64,000 bases of DNA from contig NC_052612.1 of the NCBI RefSeq assembly GCF_016545825.1, positions 1,240,001 to 1,304,000 of the forward strand, given 5' to 3'. The first letter of the stretch is position 1. Each line of letters starts with the position of its first letter. The notes under the pieces are model-generated. The model was not told where the DNA came from. It saw only the letters and a program-made list of their open reading frames with translations, and made no database searches. This stretch comes from Eucalyptus grandis (lineage: Eukaryota > Streptophyta > Magnoliopsida > Myrtales > Myrtaceae). The translations under genes and the position numbers were made by a program. Below, in pieces: positions 59,593-64,000 of this stretch.

Positions 59593-60569
59593 CCATTTGC
59601 TTTGTATCATCTGTGTATGATGAGTTGCCAAAAGATTGTCTCCCCTCCTACTTAACAGAATTTGTCCTTCACATGTAGAGTCTTGACCGTATGATATGTC
59701 AGCTTTTGGAAGGTACAAATGCTCAAGAGATCAGGTCAATGGTACTAGACATGAAAGCTAGGTTGCCGTTAGATATGCTGGGTAAGGGTATTGAGTCTGC
59801 TTTGGTGGATCCTTCAGCGTTAGTAGCTTAGCCATGGCAGGCATCATAGTAAAAATGTTTTCTGGAATTGATCCTGAAAATCTGACCGTTGAACCGGCAC
59901 TTGTCCCAAGTATACAGGTACTTTCACCTTCATTTTGATTTTCTCTATTAGGTCTCCTTGTCGTGACATGGAAGTTTGACATGCAGATCTTCTGGCTGTG
60001 TTTTTGCCATGGCTTGAGGCCGTTATTTTGATGACCATCTTCATGTCTTTTTTTCTAAACTGAAATTCCTTTATGGGCACTGTGATGGTGAAATTTATTT
60101 ACAAAAGATCTACGACAAATAAACTTTTTAAGTAAAGAAAGGAAGCTTTTGTTGAAAAACTGGTCGCGCAAATATCATTTGGCTTTTAAATGACGCTATG
60201 AAACAAATATATCAAGACTGTCATTTGATGTGTGAAATAAATGGCTCTGACGTATCCTTCCATAGAGTTGTCTTAAGGTTGCATTCACTTTCAAATGCCA
60301 TCTAATACAATGCATTTGTCGTGTACCCTGCAGCTGTCTCCTCCCCATGTTGTGGACCTTTTCTTCTATCCGGACTTTGGCAATTGACTTCAGCTGAAAC
60401 AAAGATATGATAGTATACATGTTTCCGACTGTTAAAGGTCTCTCGCAGGCTTATGTTGATACAGTTCATGATCTGGCTTCACATTTTATCACCAACTTCA
60501 TTCAAGCCGTTCCCAAACCACAAGAACATAACCACAATCAAAAGGCGCCAGCAGCGAATTCAATTCAGG
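59593..60569 (+). pseudogene. Mediator subunit 16 (MED16/SFR6)-like gene fragment
   Basis: An exon of about 59605-59938 reads VYDELPKDCLPSYLTEFVLHM, stop, then SLDRMICQLLEGTNAQEIR, ESALVDPSALV, a disrupted PWQAS, and FSGIDPENLTVEPALVPSIQ to a CAG|GTACTT donor. An intron follows (59919 or later to 60446), ending CTCTCGCAG. The next exon reads AYVDTVHDLASHFITNFIQ. I associate this order (SALVDP.., PWQAS, EPALV.SIQAYVD.VLDLASHFIT) with plant MED16, a tail-module subunit of Mediator, from memory. Introns are kept, so it arose by DNA duplication and not retroposition. Stops and a shift show that it is dead. Confidence 0.5.
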
Positions 60570-62110
60570 CATAATCAGAAAGAAAAACGCGACGCGTTGA
60601 CGAATTGACACTCGACGATTCGCAAACCCCCTTTCCCCCAAGCCTGAATTCAGGCATAATCAGAAAGAAAAACGCGACGGGTTGACGAATCGACACCACA
60701 CGATTCGCAAACCAACACCCCCCTCCCCCTCCCCAAGCCACAACCGTTACCCCACGATTACCAAACGAATTCAGGCCACGAATCTGCTCTAGATTGTCTC
60801 CAGCCCAACAAAAACCAAATTAAACCCCACAAAAACGCGATTAAATAGCGCAGCTTAGAAACCACTGCCTCCGACCCAATCCGTAATGGACTATCAGATA
60901 AACAAATTTGAGGAATTCCTCTCTGCACAACCGACCAAGGCGACAAATATTTTTTTTGAAAATAAGAGAGAGAATGTAACAAAGATGCGTTAGGTAATCT
61001 AGCATAATGAAGTCCCCAAATCTATTTAATCTCTCTCACACACTTTATTTGGGTTTCTAATCGACCCATCAAAAGCCTATTAGGTCTAGCGGTGGTGCTC
61101 AGCCTTGATTGATGGCGTGGCGAGGATGGTTAGTCTCAACGTGATGTGCCTCACATCCGTGGGGTGGTGCTTGTGCGGCTCTCGGTGAATCCAAGTCAAC
61201 AATTTAATCCCTCTTGAAGCTTCATTGAGTTTGCCTATGGCCAACAAAGCACCCAAAGTACAAGTATTGGGTCATTTGAGTTGACCTGATTAACTATGAT
61301 CTTTGGAATAGTTTGCAATTTTGGGAATGTGGAAGTTCATTTGCTGCTTCTTTGTTCCTTGTGCCTACGAGCAATGGAATACTGAGAATTAGAGTTGATC
61401 TTTAGGTCGAGGATGGAGGACAGGAGAGTGAAGATTAGAGGATTTAAGGTGATATGGAAAGCAGGTGAAGAAAACATCTATGTCTCATGTAGATTGGGAG
61501 GGACTTGAAGATCTATGTAGCAATTCGAGATGTGATATGCATAACCCCATATTTGAGGTCGATGGGCTATTGCAAATTCGTACGAGAATAGCACCAAGGT
61601 AATCATCAGACGGAACTTTAACTCGAAGAGAAAGAGGGTGAGCCAAGCGAGTTGAATTGGGGGATAGCGGTGGCAGCGGCAACTAATCAGTGCCAATATG
61701 CTTGAGCATCTAGTGGTGGATGTGGCACCAAGTTTTGGGGCCAATATAGGTGGGTGACTTTGGAAGCGTTACCAATGACCGCAACTAAGTCTAGCATAAC
61801 TGTTGAGTTCACTCATGGTGGGAGAACTTGGCAATTATACTAGACTTACAATCAAAATCACTTGACAATGTTACGTAACACGATGTTACTGGTCTAAAAC
61901 ATGAATTTTCACACATTTAATTACCCTTCTTGCCTAATTTGAACTTTGATTTAGCAAGAAGGGCATTTCATCTTGAATAAGATTACTGGTCACGCAAATT
62001 TGACATGTCACACATTTATTAACAATGTTACGTAGCATGACAACACATAATTAAAATATGAAATTTCACGGACATAATTACTCTTATTGATTAATATGAT
62101 CTTCAATTCA
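60570..62110. other. Intergenic region with local duplications
   Basis: 60561-60735 holds two ~88-bp direct repeats ('ttcaggcataatcagaaaga'). 61010-61145 matches 20340-20470 upstream of TIR copy 2. 61868-62110 holds two diverged ~157-bp units with 'caatgttacgtaacac'. A minus-strand frame at 61744-61478 is open, but I recognise no family. No gene is called. Confidence 0.5.
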
Positions 62111-62123
62111 GCACAAAGGGTAT

Positions 62124-62348
62124 TTTTTTTTTTTTTTTTTTTTTTGGTGCCAAAGGAACCGCTTTGGCCGATAGCCGCCACGTAAACCCCCAGGTGACGC
62201 TAGCCCAAGACCCACCACCAGGGCGCCACGGGTAATACACCTAATGGTCTGACAACCTCCCTGCAACTTGTGTTGCAGGGGCTTAAAACACCTGACCTTT
62301 CCCTTCAAAGACAGGAGCCTACCCAATAAAGCCACCACGGCCGGTGGT
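62124..62348 (-). mobile_element. SINE retroposon
   Basis: It is flanked by a perfect 13-bp target duplication gcacaaagggtat (62111-62123 and 62349-62361). The plus strand starts with a T-run of over 20 bases, so the element runs on the minus strand with a poly(A) tail. Its 5' part there (ccgtggtggctttattgggt, then 'caggtgttttaagcccc') has the layout of tRNA-like A and B boxes. Length is about 225 bp including the tail, normal for plant SINEs. Confidence 0.85.
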
Positions 62349-62361
62349 GCACAAAGGGTAT

Positions 62362-62974
62362 ATTTATGTCCAATGTGTGGATTAATGTTCATGGGTATCA
62401 ATCCAGATCCAATACTATTTCAAGTGTGTTTAAAAACATCGTGGGGGAAAGCTTTTGGAAAAATGTAAAAAAAAATTTGTTGAGAGGGTTTTTCCAAAAT
62501 GCAAATAGCATTTGATAAGATGTAATTTATAAACATAATTTTAACTTAAATATCATTTGAAAAACACTATACTTTGTAAAGGTCCATGCTATTTTTTTTT
62601 TTAAATTCTCAAACATTTGTTGACGAAACTCAGCAATACAAGACTGGCTTGCAAATAACTAAATCTAGTCTCGTTGGTGGCTCGCTTGTGGCCTGAACCT
62701 GGCAACGTTGATCGAGGTGTGGGCATTTTTTAAATTATAGAAGATTAGAAAAGTTAAATTTGGAAAAAATGTATATTTATTTTTCGAAAATACTCCAAAC
62801 TCAAAGTACTTTTAGGGTTTTGGAAATGCAACAAAATTCTCCAAAGAAATTTGTGGAGCCATATTTGCACTTCTCTAAGAACAATTTTTGAAGCCCAATG
62901 GGCTTTGAGAAGGTGGTTTCCCAGGTGGTTTCCCAGGCCCACACTTCGCCGTCAAACGACACGTGATACAGCAC
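62362..62974. other. Spacer upstream of TIR copy 5
   Basis: AT-rich, with 'ttttccaaaatgcaaata' words similar to the Tourist-like element near 49100, perhaps a worn transposon. A direct repeat 'aggtggtttccc' is near 62915. No gene. Confidence 0.4.
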
Positions 62975-63038
62975 ACTCAAAGTTACCAACCCTTTTTTCT
63001 CTTCTGGGGAGAGAGAGAGAGGTCTGGAAGTCCTAGAT
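62975..63038 (+). promoter_or_regulatory. Leader of TIR copy 5
   Basis: It contains 'aagttaccaaccctttttt', then the purine-rich leader 'gagagagagaggtctggaag', lacking the 'taatacgcttc' of the other copies. Homology to the other copies starts only here. Confidence 0.55.
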
Positions 63039-64000
63039 ATGGCACACTCAAAGGCCAGAGCATCAGAAGTTCAGTACGATGTGTTCTTGAGTTTTAGTGG
63101 GGCGGATACTCGTTTTGACTTCACGAGCTTCCTCAATAGAGCCTTGAATAATGCCGGAATCTGCATATTCATGGACGAAGATGCAATCAAGGTGGGTGAT
63201 AAGATTGGTGAGACAATTCTACAAGCTATCGACAACTCCAAAATCTACATACCCATCATCTCTCAAACTTATCTTGATTGCAAATGGTGTCTCATTGAGT
63301 TTGAACGCATGATGAATAATGTGTCTCAGTCAGAGGGTAGAAAAAAGATTTTTCCCATCTTTTATAAAGTGAAACCTGGGGATGTTAAACATCGGACTCC
63401 TAGCCCAAAGAATCTTTCCTCTGAAGTCAAACTTGGGGCGTTCAAAGAGACTCTTGCAAAGGTTGGTAAAATCAAGGGATGGAAGGTCAAGGAGCGACAA
63501 AGGTAAAACTACCTTTAAGATGCCTGCCTAATTCTTCTTCTTCTTCTTCTTCTTTATGTTTTTTTTTTTTTAGTTTTTTTAGTTTTTTGTTTTAGGGGAT
63601 AAAACATTCCCTATCAAATCATTTATTTTCTCCTTCTTTTTTTAAATGCAAAATTTTGAAAACTACCTCCAACTACAAGTGCTGCTCCTATTGAACTTTA
63701 CATCCTCTACTCGAGACATCTTCCCTAATATTTCAGTCGCTGGGGAATTTGTCATGGGTTTTGGGGTCATTCAATTTGTCATCACCAAATTGCAGTGTTC
63801 AATGGATGACCTTGAATTTGTCTACATTTTCTCAGTTCCCGATTCTCCCTATTACGAGTGCTAAAAATCTTTTCCAGGCTTAGCTATAGATGCCGAAATT
63901 GCTTGGGCATTATGTGGTAGCCACTTCGTAATTTCGGCGGTCTTGTAAACCACCACCTATAGAAAAACGCATCCGATGAACTGAATTCTACTAAATTAGC
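63039..64000 (+). CDS. TIR-only protein, copy 5 (exon 1 intact, partial at window end)
   Basis: Exon 1 (63039-63502) starts at the ATG shared with copies 2-4 and encodes a complete TIR domain. It has YDVFLSFSG, FMDEDAIKVGDKIG, KWCLIEFERMM with the catalytic-type glutamate at residue 87, FPIFYKVKPGDVKHRT and IKGWKV. The usual arginine of FRDED is methionine here and CLIEL is CLIEF; both are substitutions in otherwise constant motifs. The donor is AG|GTAAAA at 63503. By comparison with copy 1, exon 2 would begin about 70-100 bp past the end of the window, so the tail cannot be judged. Possible function is NAD+ cleavage and immune signalling, by family. Confidence 0.75.
63503..64000 (+). other. 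Intron 1 of TIR copy 5 (partial)
   Basis: Matches intron 1 of copy 1 up to 'ctaaattagc'. An open frame within it (63646-63864) is not kept in the other copies and is not a gene. Confidence 0.6.

Noticed and set aside
61478..61744. 88-codon minus-strand frame
   Set aside because: No recognisable motif or duplicate; left as unannotated.
62124..62348. A tRNA gene
   Set aside because: A and B box-like words are present, but no cloverleaf; poly(A) and target duplication show a SINE.

Overview
The window is nuclear DNA from a dicot plant. It has AT-rich intergenic sequence, introns with GT..AG borders, Ty1-copia and very long-LTR retrotransposons, MITEs, a SINE, and TIR immune-receptor domains of the flax L6 type. 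The TIR sequences and the recurring GC-rich 'gaggc/gcctc' cores of the MITEs recall Myrtaceae (Eucalyptus-like) from memory; this placement is an inference.

The core is a cluster of five TIR-domain loci, none followed by a recognisable NB-ARC or LRR. Copy 1 (2203-3384, +) has lost its start context through a 5-bp net deletion. Copy 2 (21495-22478, +) is intact. Copy 3 (19259-12610, -) is frameshifted, has a nonsense codon and is split by a Copia element. Copy 4 (40984-51200, +) carries the same nonsense codon and is split by nested solo LTRs. Copy 5 (63039 to beyond the window, +) has an intact first exon. Each complete locus has a TIR exon, a phase-compatible intron of 0.4-0.6 kb (longer where TEs landed), a short tail exon with a conserved end, and about 1.2 kb downstream a purine-rich minisatellite that may be a 3' exon.

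Layout: 1-10.9 kb is TIR copy 1 and its downstream flank (block A). 10.9-19.3 kb is inverted copy 3 with Copia-1 inside exon 1. 19.3-28.75 kb is block B, a diverged duplicate of block A with copy 2; it also holds a 200-bp tandem repeat and a CNL-type NB-ARC fragment. 28.8-39.4 kb is an array of about six 1.1-kb units resembling TIR upstream DNA, each with a MITE and several with an inverted W-box pair; a 4.2-kb solo LTR interrupts the array. 39.4-52.6 kb is copy 4, broken by a 7.3-kb insertion (solo LTR within solo LTR) and an intronic transposon carrying a Tourist-like MITE. 52.6-58.1 kb is Copia-2 (Tork/Tnt1-like), inserted in the minisatellite of copy 4. 58.5-62.9 kb holds a broken MED16-like fragment, a fold-back element and a SINE. 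63.0-64.0 kb is copy 5.

Only copies 2 and 5 look able to make a TIR domain with the conserved catalytic-type glutamate. The rest of the window shows tandem and inverted duplication, TE interruption and amplification of flanking DNA, typical of a fast-changing plant immune cluster.
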